Source: Nitrospiria bacterium
GTDB lineage: Bacteria; Nitrospirota; Nitrospiria; Nitrospirales; UBA8639
DNA length: 9,245 nt
Direction: 5' to 3'
Assembly (NCBI GenBank): GCA_030430725.1
Contig: JAUIKP010000098.1
Location: 1 to 9,245 of the forward strand
Part shown: positions 1 through 5,978 of the stretch, one piece after another
How positions within the stretch are numbered: position 1 is the stretch's first letter
Layout: each line of letters opens with the position of its first letter
Notes under the pieces: generated by a model
The model's input: only the letters and a program-made list of their open reading frames with translations
Databases searched by the model: none
What the model was told of the DNA's origin: nothing
Made by a program: the position numbers and the translations under genes

Positions 1-325
1 CTTTCGGCTCAAGTTCGTCTACCAACAGACGATGTGCGATAAAACTCATGGAGCGCCGTGTCGGTGACGTAATCATGGCAGAGACTTCCAGCACATTGGC
101 TCCACGTAACGATGACGGCAATTCCACGAGCAGGGTCAGTTTCAACGGACTTTTCCCAAGGATAAAGGGCGCAGGGGAGACGACCACTTCAGAAATTTTC
201 ACGGGGGAGGTCGCTGATCCTTTTTTTCGTTTGGCATCAACCTGTTGGGAAAAGGCTAAACTGACAATGAGACTGAAGGAAAAAATTTGCAGTGTTTTCA
301 GAGAAATTTTAAATAAACGAGGCAT
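1..325 (-). CDS. Secreted protein of unknown function, N-terminal part (runs off left edge)
   Basis: An uninterrupted minus-strand frame starts with ATG at 325-323 and stays open for 108 codons to the window edge, so the C-terminus is missing. The start is well supported: AAGGA lies 5 nt upstream. Residues 1-31 form a classic Sec signal peptide: a basic start (MPRLFKISLK), a hydrophobic core around IFSFSLIVSLAF, and a likely cleavage site after QQVDA. A short basic stretch (KRKKGS) follows. From about residue 41 the pattern alternates hydrophobic and polar residues (VKISEVVVSPAPFILGKSP, then LKLTLLVELP), which suggests beta strands, perhaps an Ig-like or beta-sandwich fold. I infer an exported periplasmic or surface protein. 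I do not recognise the family, and function cannot be assigned from this part. The plus-strand open frame across the same bases (48-401) has no such features and is taken as a shadow. Confidence 0.8.
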   Translation of the reverse strand, partial: MPRLFKISLKTLQIFSFSLIVSLAFSQQVDAKRKKGSATSPVKISEVVVSPAPFILGKSPLKLTLLVELPSSLRGANVLEVSAMITSPTRRSMSFIAHRLLVDELEPK

Positions 326-330
326 CTGTT

Positions 331-335
331 TCCTT
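331..335 (-). promoter_or_regulatory. Shine-Dalgarno site of the secreted-protein gene
   Basis: On the minus strand AAGGA is followed by AACAG and then the ATG at 325. The 5-nt spacing is near ideal. It is the clearest ribosome binding site in the window and fixes the start of the partial secreted-protein gene. Confidence 0.7.
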
Positions 336-340
336 ATGTG

Positions 341-369
341 TAAAAACGTGAATTCCATCGATCAGTCAA
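341..369 (-). promoter_or_regulatory. Possible sigma-70 type promoter for the secreted-protein gene
   Basis: On the minus strand TTGACT (369-364) matches the -35 consensus at five of six positions. A 17-nt spacer leads to TTTTTA (346-341), which is a poor -10 match. Transcription from here would start close to the ribosome binding site at 335-331, leaving a very short leader. The -35 match is good, but the -10 is weak enough that this may be chance. Confidence 0.25.
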
Positions 370-432
370 TGGTCGATGAATCCCGAGAAATGCCCGAATA
401 AAGCAACTCCCGGGCAATCAAGTCATTGGGAG

Positions 433-500
433 AATAACGAAGGATCTCTCAAAACTGTGAAGCCTCCAACCAAGACTCAGATCCTTAGGTGTTCGTTATT
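433..500. repeat. Imperfect inverted repeat, 15-bp stem with one bulge
   Basis: AATAACGAA at 433-441 is the exact reverse complement of TTCGTTATT at 492-500. Immediately inside, GGATCT at 442-447 pairs with AGATCC at 479-484. The right arm carries a 7-nt bulge (485-491), and the loop is 31 nt (448-478). The arms could form a hairpin or cruciform on either strand. No T-run follows on either side, so it does not look like an intrinsic terminator. It lies between the 3' end of the membrane-protein gene and the secreted-protein gene. The arm sequence resembles dispersed non-coding palindromic repeats of the GTCATT...GCGAAGGATCT kind that I recall from environmental bacteria, so a mobile or decayed repeat is more likely than an operator. 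That link is recollection, not proof. Confidence 0.55.
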
Positions 501-604
501 GAGAGCGTCCTTCATATTGTGCCAAAGATTTCCGCTTCAGACCAATGTAATTTTGTGGAAGTCGGTAGAAAAAATTCATCCAGGTCTTGAGCCTTGATTC
601 TCGC

Positions 605-1150
605 CTACCTAATTCGGGATTCCTCGAGGTTAAAAAATTCCACTACCGTTTTTTTATAATAGAGATACCATGTGGCCAAGATTACCCAGACACTTAGATG
701 AAAAACATACCATAGAAGATCTTTTGTGCTGTTAAAGTTGTTAAAGATGCGTATAGTTTCGGGATGCTCAAAAAGGAAGCCAACGATTCCAATTGTTAGA
801 ACCTGTATTACTGGGAAACACACCAAAAACGGGCGAACCCACCTCTTTTTCCGAAGAACTCCATAAGGTATAGGTAGCATCCAGCTTGCCCAAGCCAACA
901 CAACCAGCGGTTCTCCTCTTTTCCAAAACTCCTGCCAGGTGAGGTACTCATCATTTACCCTTATTTCTCCCATTGCAGGGGGAAGAAGAAGAGAAACAAG
1001 AAAAAATATACCCAAAACTATGTAACCGTCCAAAGATACCCTCGTGATAAAACGAAGGAACAGGGGCATATTTTTTTTAATTGTGTCATACAAGATGTAC
1101 AAGTCTCTTATGTTTTTAAATAGTCCCCTGATTTTTATTATTTTCCTCAT
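605..1150 (-). CDS. Hypothetical four-helix inner-membrane protein
   Basis: The protein has 181 residues and no recognised family. Four hydrophobic segments are visible: about residues 42-60 (GYIVLGIFFLVSLLLPPAM), 82-99 (LVVLAWASWMLPIPYGVL), 106-127 (RPFLVCFPVIQVLTIGIVGFLF) and 144-163 (DLLWYVFHLSVWVILATWYL). A short basic loop (KKRWVR) lies between helices 2 and 3, and a Tyr/Lys-rich tail (YYKKTVVEFFN) follows helix 4. There are no catalytic motifs, so it may be a small structural or accessory membrane protein. The start at 1150 has a GAGGGGGT stretch about 10 nt upstream. An alternative ATG at 1069 (residue 28, MPLFLRF) would give 154 aa and retain all four helices. Local composition is AT-rich, about 38% GC in sampled lines, unlike the operon to the right. 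This may indicate acquisition or weak constraint. Repeats flank it on both sides. Confidence 0.6.
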   Translation of the reverse strand: MRKIIKIRGLFKNIRDLYILYDTIKKNMPLFLRFITRVSLDGYIVLGIFFLVSLLLPPAMGEIRVNDEYLTWQEFWKRGEPLVVLAWASWMLPIPYGVLRKKRWVRPFLVCFPVIQVLTIGIVGFLFEHPETIRIFNNFNSTKDLLWYVFHLSVWVILATWYLYYKKTVVEFFNLEESRIR

Positions 1151-1565
1151 TCAACCGCATACCCCCTCGTCCCCTTCATCTATTATGAGCATTGGTGCAT
1201 TCGGTATGTTCCAACTTTTTATTTGGCCTTTGGCGTGACCGAGCCCTGCAAGCGACTTTGGAAAGACGGCGGCGCATTGCCTGAGCCCTTCGAGAAGACT
1301 CAGGACAGGCTCCGCGAGTTTGCCCCACCGCCGGAGTCGGGGAAGGCGAAGGAGCCCGAAGGGTCCGACAAAGCCAACCTGGTTTTGGGGCCTTTTGCCC
1401 GTAACAAAAGGCCTGTCCTGAGCCAAACCGAAGGAACCTCGTGCGCCGTGACAAAACCCGGATAATTTCAAAATTTCCGTCCACATCTTAATGATTTACT
1501 CAGCGTCGCGTTCAGGTTTTTGATATGCTACGGTTTTGGCTTTGGACGTTTTCAAGCGCAATTCA
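1151..1565. other. Repeat-rich intergenic region between divergent genes
   Basis: About 415 bases separate the start of the minus-strand membrane protein gene from the start of larC. The stretch contains the hairpin cluster at 1280-1422. Several overlapping short open frames occur on both strands, but none shows a ribosome binding site, domain or sensible composition. Promoters for both divergent units should lie here, but I could not find a convincing -35/-10 pair. The 100 bases before larC are moderately AT-rich and hold no clear operator or riboswitch. Confidence 0.6.
1280..1422. repeat. Composite palindromic repeat element: three hairpins and a 12-nt inverted repeat
   Basis: Several nested symmetries are visible. 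CTCAGGACAGGC at 1299-1310 is exactly repeated in inverted form as GCCTGTCCTGAG at 1411-1422. Hairpin 1 (1280-1304) pairs CCTGAG with CTCAGG and, inside, CTTC with GAAG around a GA loop. Hairpin 2 (1351-1366) pairs GGA/TCC and CCC/GGG, with one bulged G and a GAA loop. Hairpin 3 (1389-1413) is a perfect 9-bp stem, GGCCTTTTG/CAAAAGGCC, with a 7-nt loop. The CCTTCG...CTCAGGACAGGC theme resembles abundant dispersed REP/MITE-like repeats of environmental bacteria, as far as I recall. No transposase is present. It may be a non-autonomous mobile repeat, or a structured transcript or boundary element. Confidence 0.65.
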
Positions 1566-2795
1566 ATGACCAGACATCTTCATATCGACGCATTTTCAGG
1601 AGTCAGCGGGGACATGTTTTTGGGTGCCCTGGTGGATGCCGGTGTACCCTTGTATATATTGAAAAAAGGTCTCAAATCCTTAGGCATCAAAGGCTACCGG
1701 CTTCGAGCACAGCAGGTGATCCGTAACAGCATCCGTGCTACCAAAGTGGATGTGGATATACACAAAGGATTCACTAAGCCCCTATCCCTCTCCGCTATTC
1801 GAAAAACATTAGGAAATAGCCGCCTGCCGGAGGCCATACGCTCCCAGGCCCTTCACACCTTCCAACTGTTGGCTGAAGCCGAAGGCACGGTCCATGGCCA
1901 AGACCTAAATAAAGTACATTTTCATGAGGTGGGCGTGATCGATTCGCTGGTAGATGTTGTCGGGACCCTGCTGGGGTTCGCGCATCTGAATATCACAGCG
2001 GTGTCTTTTTCCCCTATCAATCTGGGAGCCGGTACTATTTCCACAGCGCATGGGCTGCTTCCGGTGCCGGGACCGGCAGTGGCGCACATGGCCAAGGGCA
2101 TTCCCGTTCTCTCCAATGGCCCGGCCATTGAATTTACGACCCCGACCGGGATCGCCTTGATTAAAACTCTCTCCCAAGATTGTAAACCGCTCCCACCCTT
2201 AACACCACAAACAGTGGGGTATGGCGCGGGCACGGCCGATCCTCATGGCTGGCCCAATGTGTTACGTTTATTTGTGGGTAGTCACGATTCTGAGCCTTTA
2301 AACCACACCGAACGTGTTTTCCAGCTTGAGACGAACATTGATGATATGAATCCGCAATTGTATGAGTTGATCATGGAGCGCCTGTTCGAGGCAGGAGCCC
2401 TTGATGTCACCTTGACCCCAACCATCATGAAACGGAGTCGGCCCGGCACGATCGTGACAGTCATCGCGTACTCACAAAATCTTCAGACCCTGCAGGCCCT
2501 ACTATTTTCCGAAACATCGACGCTGGGCATACGCATACAGGAAATGGACCGAGCCATTCTGCCTCGCTCCTTCCAAACAATTAAACTGTTGGGGGGGTCT
2601 GTCCGCATGAAGATTGCCGGTCTTGGTCAAGGCCGTTCTAAGGTCACTCCCGAGTATCGGGATTGTGTGACGGTGGCTGAGCGCACCAACCAACCTGTTC
2701 AAACGATCATCGACCTCGCACGCCGGACGTATGTCAGCTCGAAAGCCCCATCCACGCGAAAAACTTCTCCTGCCAAATTCTCAGGACCCAAGTAA
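1566..2795 (+). CDS. larC: LarC, nickel-pincer cofactor nickel insertion protein
   Basis: LarC performs the last step of nickel-pincer nucleotide (NPN) cofactor synthesis, the CTP-dependent insertion of nickel into pyridinium-3,5-bisthiocarboxylic acid mononucleotide. LarB and LarE act earlier; the cofactor serves lactate racemase and relatives. From the ATG at 1566 the protein has 409 residues, a full family length. Visible family motifs are LHIDAFSGVSGDMFLGAL (5-22), VHFHEVGVIDSLVDVVG (117-133), HGLLPVPGPA (162-171), FTTPTGIAL (190-198) and GYGAGTAD (218-225). The C-terminal CTP/metal-binding half has ETNIDDMNPQ (255-264), KRSRPG (289-294), STLGIR (318-323) and PEYRDC (362-367). Both halves sit in one frame, unlike the Lactobacillus plantarum gene, which needs a programmed frameshift. 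The usual His-rich loop is missing: only H66 and a Lys/Ser stretch occur there. A TTG at 1536 would add ten residues, but the conserved start begins at the ATG. No good ribosome binding site is seen. It heads the operon. Confidence 0.9.
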   Translation: MTRHLHIDAFSGVSGDMFLGALVDAGVPLYILKKGLKSLGIKGYRLRAQQVIRNSIRATKVDVDIHKGFTKPLSLSAIRKTLGNSRLPEAIRSQALHTFQLLAEAEGTVHGQDLNKVHFHEVGVIDSLVDVVGTLLGFAHLNITAVSFSPINLGAGTISTAHGLLPVPGPAVAHMAKGIPVLSNGPAIEFTTPTGIALIKTLSQDCKPLPPLTPQTVGYGAGTADPHGWPNVLRLFVGSHDSEPLNHTERVFQLETNIDDMNPQLYELIMERLFEAGALDVTLTPTIMKRSRPGTIVTVIAYSQNLQTLQALLFSETSTLGIRIQEMDRAILPRSFQTIKLLGGSVRMKIAGLGQGRSKVTPEYRDCVTVAERTNQPVQTIIDLARRTYVSSKAPSTRKTSPAKFSGPK

Positions 2796-2802
2796 CCCTT
2801 GC

Positions 2803-3828
2803 ATGGCCATCACCCAACCGACCAAACCGCTTCTGGCGATTACTATGGGCGATCCTGCCGGGATCGGACCGGAAATTATTGTGAAGGCTCTCCAGTTGCC
2901 GCAAATCTGGCGGGTCTGTCGCCCCCTGGTCATTGGTAGCCGGACCCTCCTGGAATACACCGCGCAATCCTTGGAGGCCTCACTTGTTCTTGTGCCGGTG
3001 AGCGGGCACGAATCTTCCTCCGATTCCCGAATGTTCCGCCGGGGCTCCCTCCCGGTCTTGGATCCCTTTTCCGGATCAATCCGTCCGGTCAGGCTTGGGC
3101 GTGTCACGGCACGGTCCGGGGATATGGCAGTCACCTGCATTCAAACAGCCGTCCGGTTAGCCCAGGCCGGTTGCGTGCAGGGCATCGTCACGGCCCCCAT
3201 TAATAAACATGCGATTCATTTAGCAGGGCACACATACCCGGGACATACAGAAATGTTAGCGAGCCTGACGAAGGCAAAAGAGTCGGGGATGATGATAGTC
3301 GGGGGTCCCTTGAAAATATTATTTGCGACCACCCACCTGGCTCTCCGTGATGTCCCGAACGTGTTGACCTCCGCCACAATTCTCCGGGCCATTCGATTAG
3401 CTCATCAGGGACTCACCCGCTTGTTCCATATTCAGAAACCGTGCATCGGCGTGGCGGGCCTCAACCCCCATGCCGGCGAAAATGGGCTGTTTGGCGACGA
3501 GGAAGGCCGTCTCATTCGACCCGTCATTCGGCAAGCCAACAAGCAGGGCATTGTCTGCACGGGTCCTCATCCCGCGGATACCTTGTTCGGCAAGGCGGTA
3601 CGAGGATCATTTGACGGCATTGTTGCCTTATATCATGACCAGGGATTGATTCCGCTTAAAACGGTGGCCTTCGGCCATTGCGTGAACATCACGGTAGGTC
3701 TGCCGATCATTCGCACGTCTGTTGACCACGGCACGGCCTATGACATTGCCGGGCAAGGTAAGGCTGATCCCACGAGTCTAGTCGAGGCCATTGAAATGGC
3801 TGCCAAGTTGGCCACACACTCCCCATGA
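2803..3828 (+). CDS. pdxA: PdxA, 4-hydroxythreonine-4-phosphate dehydrogenase
   Basis: PdxA oxidises 4-phosphohydroxy-L-threonine with NAD(P). The product decarboxylates to 3-amino-1-hydroxyacetone phosphate, which PdxJ uses to make pyridoxine 5'-phosphate in the DXP-dependent vitamin B6 pathway (cytosolic). The ATG at 2803 gives 341 aa, close to the 329 aa of E. coli PdxA. Motifs are AITMGDPAGIGPEI (12-25), APINKHAI (131-138), GHTYPGHTE (142-150), TTHLALRDVP (176-185), GLNPHAGENG (219-228), GPHPADTLF (254-262), ALYHDQG (275-281) and NITVGLPIIRTSVDHGTA (295-312). The three metal-binding histidines expected from the E. coli enzyme are present as H178, H223 and H278. The start lies 7 nt after the larC stop. 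An in-frame ATG at 2731 would overlap larC and add 24 residues lacking family similarity, so 2803 is preferred. A weak AGGA lies 16 nt upstream. The enzyme looks intact. Confidence 0.95.
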   Translation: MAITQPTKPLLAITMGDPAGIGPEIIVKALQLPQIWRVCRPLVIGSRTLLEYTAQSLEASLVLVPVSGHESSSDSRMFRRGSLPVLDPFSGSIRPVRLGRVTARSGDMAVTCIQTAVRLAQAGCVQGIVTAPINKHAIHLAGHTYPGHTEMLASLTKAKESGMMIVGGPLKILFATTHLALRDVPNVLTSATILRAIRLAHQGLTRLFHIQKPCIGVAGLNPHAGENGLFGDEEGRLIRPVIRQANKQGIVCTGPHPADTLFGKAVRGSFDGIVALYHDQGLIPLKTVAFGHCVNITVGLPIIRTSVDHGTAYDIAGQGKADPTSLVEAIEMAAKLATHSP

Positions 3829-3844
3829 TTGGCAAAGCGTGAAG

Positions 3845-5293
3845 ATGGGAGCGCGACAACCGACATCCTCCGTCAAACCACCGGTTTCTTCAACTGGTCC
3901 CGCCTGGACTGCGAGGAAAATCGCTGCCGTTGCCTTGCAGACCATTGAACGCACCCGGACTTTCAGCGATGACGTGTTCGATCATATCACGAAAAATCTC
4001 GTGGTCACCGAACGTGACCGGCACCTGGCGTTTGAGTTGTTTTATGGAGTGTTACGGCATTACCTCACCCTGGATTGGAGATTAGATCAGGTCTCCCGTA
4101 AGCCCATGACCCGACTGCCGCTGACGGTCGCCACAACACTACGGGTCGCTGCCTATCAATTACTCTATCTCGATCGTATTCCAGCTTCCGCCGCAGTAAA
4201 TGAAGCCGTTCAGCTGATCCGGAAACAGCCCGGCCACAATTGGTCCGGTTTCGTGAATGCCGTATTACGCAATCTACTGCGGCACCCTGTTCCACCCCTG
4301 CCCGATCCGGCAATCGATGCCACCCAAACCCTCTCCATTCAATATGCGTGTCCGCCCTGGTTGGTTGAGCGCTGGCGACAATCCTTCGGACTCACACAAA
4401 CCGAACACCTGTGCCAACAGTCTATTGGCATTCCGCCTTTAACAATTCGAACGAATACTCTTCAGTGTTCCCGTTCCCAATTGCTTACCCGCCTCCAATC
4501 GGAAGAAATACTTGCACAGGAAACCACCGTGAGTCCCGTCGGTTTGATTTTGAACAAATGTGGTAGTCCCGGAGCACTGTCCGCTTTGCAAGAGGGGTGG
4601 TGTTACGTGGAGGATGAAGCCGCCCAACTCATTCCCTTGCTCCTTGATCCTCAGCCCGGCGAACGGATTCTTGATGCCTGTGCGGCTCCTGGAGGAAAAA
4701 CCACGCACCTGGCTCAACTGATGAAAAATCAAGGAACCATCGTGGCTCTTGATCGTCATCAGGGACGGTTAGATCGGCTCATTTCAAATTGTGCCAGGCT
4801 GGGAATCTCCAATGTTCTGCCTATTTACCATGATCTGACTGCAACATCCGGACACGACGGGACAAACCATGTCTCAACGCTCCGCCCCAAGATTCCAGCC
4901 ATGCTGGCCCAATCATTTGACCGCATTCTGCTTGATGCCCCCTGTTCGGCTCTGGGTATTCTTCGTCGTCACCCAGAAGGAAAATTCATAAAATCGTTAT
5001 CGACCATCCAACATGCCATGGTTCTTCAACGTGGGATTCTGGATCGGGTCTCTGACCTCTTGAGACCAGGGGGAATCTTGGTCTATAGTGCCTGCTCAGT
5101 CGAACCGGAGGAGACTACAGAGATTATCTCCGGATTTTGTCAGGAACATCCTGAGTTTTATCAGGAATCCGTCACTCCCTGGGTGCCAACTGCCGGGCAA
5201 TCACTCATCAATGAACTGGGGCATTTGTGTACGGCCTTTCAGACGTTGAACATGGACGGATTTTTTGCGTGCCGGTTAAAAAAATCTGAATAA
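3845..5293 (+). CDS. rsmB: RsmB, 16S rRNA (cytosine-967-C5)-methyltransferase
   Basis: RsmB methylates C5 of cytosine 967 (E. coli numbering) in 16S rRNA using S-adenosylmethionine, acting on the small subunit rRNA in the cytosol. From the ATG at 3845 it has 482 residues; E. coli RsmB has 429. An N-terminal NusB-like helical domain occupies about residues 22-150 ([56 protein letters not shown]). The Rossmann-like catalytic domain follows, with SAM motif [10 protein letters not shown] (277-286), [12 protein letters not shown] (301-312), DAPCSALG (364-371, Cys367) and SACSVEPEE (415-423, catalytic Cys417). Residue 416 is Ala where Thr is usual (TCS). About 17 extra residues lie before FDRILLDAP (358-366). 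Earlier in-frame starts (TTG 3791, GTG 3839) exist; the TTG overlaps pdxA and adds non-conserved sequence, while the GTG differs by two residues and cannot be excluded. It sits 16 nt after pdxA and 2 nt before rpe. Confidence 0.93.
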   Translation: MGARQPTSSVKPPVSSTGPAWTARKIAAVALQTIERTRTFSDDVFDHITKNLVVTERDRHLAFELFYGVLRHYLTLDWRLDQVSRKPMTRLPLTVATTLRVAAYQLLYLDRIPASAAVNEAVQLIRKQPGHNWSGFVNAVLRNLLRHPVPPLPDPAIDATQTLSIQYACPPWLVERWRQSFGLTQTEHLCQQSIGIPPLTIRTNTLQCSRSQLLTRLQSEEILAQETTVSPVGLILNKCGSPGALSALQEGWCYVEDEAAQLIPLLLDPQPGERILDACAAPGGKTTHLAQLMKNQGTIVALDRHQGRLDRLISNCARLGISNVLPIYHDLTATSGHDGTNHVSTLRPKIPAMLAQSFDRILLDAPCSALGILRRHPEGKFIKSLSTIQHAMVLQRGILDRVSDLLRPGGILVYSACSVEPEETTEIISGFCQEHPEFYQESVTPWVPTAGQSLINELGHLCTAFQTLNMDGFFACRLKKSE

Positions 5294-5295
5294 CA

Positions 5296-5970
5296 ATGCC
5301 AGTCACACCTTTAATCTCTCCTTCAATTCTATCTGCTGACTTTGCCCGGCTTGCAGAAGCCGTCCAGATGGTTGAGGCAGCCGGTGCGGATTGGATCCAT
5401 GTGGATGTGATGGATGGCCACTTCGTTCCAAATTTGACGGTTGGTCCCCCAATGGTTGAAGCGCTTCGCAAGGTAACCTCCTTGCCATTAGATGTTCATC
5501 TGATGATGACCAACCCGGATGAGTTTATCCCTGAATTCGTGGATGCCGGAGCCGACCTGTTAACCGTGCATGTCGAAGCCTGCCCACATTTACACCGCAC
5601 GGTACAGTCTATTAAGGAACGACAAGTCAAAGCCGGAGTGTCCTTGAATCCGGCAACGTCCGTTACTAGCGTCGAGGAAATTCTTGGTGACGTGGATTTA
5701 GTCCTGGTGATGTCTGTGAATCCCGGCTTTGGAGGCCAACAATTCATCTCTTCCAGCCTGGATAAGATCCGGCGGATCCGGACCATGATAAATAATTCGC
5801 GCAGTTCGGCACATTTGGAAGTGGATGGAGGAGTCAACCTGACCAACGCGGCTTCGGTGATTCAGGCCGGTGCGAATGTTCTGGTTGCCGGTTCCGCCAT
5901 TTTTGGCAGCAAGAATATTCCTGAAACCATTCGGCAGATGCGAACGGCGGCTCAGACCGTGATTGTCTAA
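5296..5970 (+). CDS. rpe: Rpe, ribulose-phosphate 3-epimerase
   Basis: Rpe interconverts D-ribulose 5-phosphate and D-xylulose 5-phosphate in the pentose phosphate pathway, and in the Calvin cycle where present. It is a cytosolic TIM-barrel enzyme. The 224-residue length is normal. Motifs are [13 protein letters not shown] (7-19), [19 protein letters not shown] (34-52), LDVHLMM (65-71), [13 protein letters not shown] (138-150), EVDGGVN (175-181) and AGSAIF (198-203). The metal ligands H35, D37, H68 and D177 are all present; D37 and D177 are the catalytic acid/base pair. The ATG starts only 2 nt after the rsmB TAA with no clear ribosome binding site, so translational coupling to rsmB is likely. 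No anomalies are seen. Pairing of rsmB with rpe in one operon is, to my knowledge, a recurring arrangement in bacteria. Confidence 0.96.
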   Translation: MPVTPLISPSILSADFARLAEAVQMVEAAGADWIHVDVMDGHFVPNLTVGPPMVEALRKVTSLPLDVHLMMTNPDEFIPEFVDAGADLLTVHVEACPHLHRTVQSIKERQVKAGVSLNPATSVTSVEEILGDVDLVLVMSVNPGFGGQQFISSSLDKIRRIRTMINNSRSSAHLEVDGGVNLTNAASVIQAGANVLVAGSAIFGSKNIPETIRQMRTAAQTVIV

Positions 5971-5978
5971 TCGGGCCC

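Noticed and set aside
48..401. 117-codon plus-strand open frame
   Set aside because: It overlaps the minus-strand secreted-protein gene, which has a ribosome binding site and signal peptide. The plus frame has neither a site nor recognisable features.
433..500. Intrinsic terminator for the membrane-protein gene
   Set aside because: The stem is AT-rich, the loop is 31 nt, and no T-run follows on the minus strand.
376..597. 73-codon plus-strand open frame
   Set aside because: It spans the inverted repeat at 433-500, has no ribosome binding site, and its composition looks random.
1151..1486. Overlapping open frames on both strands (111, 102 and 80 codons)
   Set aside because: They run through the hairpin repeats at 1280-1422, which keep frames open on both strands. 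There is no domain, no ribosome binding site, and the translation looks like repeat sequence (for example FGLAQDRPF, VLSLLEGLRQ).
1524..1529. TATGCT as a -10 box for the operon
   Set aside because: No acceptable -35 element lies 16-18 nt upstream, so the promoter call would rest on one hexamer.
1536..1565. TTG start that would extend LarC by ten residues
   Set aside because: The conserved N-terminus (LHIDAFSGVSGDM) starts right after the ATG at 1566. The extension has no family similarity.
2731..2802. Earlier ATG for PdxA
   Set aside because: It lies inside larC and adds 24 residues without family similarity. The ATG at 2803, just after the larC stop, gives the expected length.
3791..3844. 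TTG start for RsmB overlapping pdxA
   Set aside because: The extra residues encode a shifted reading of the conserved pdxA end and are not RsmB-like. Starts at 3839 or 3845 are better.
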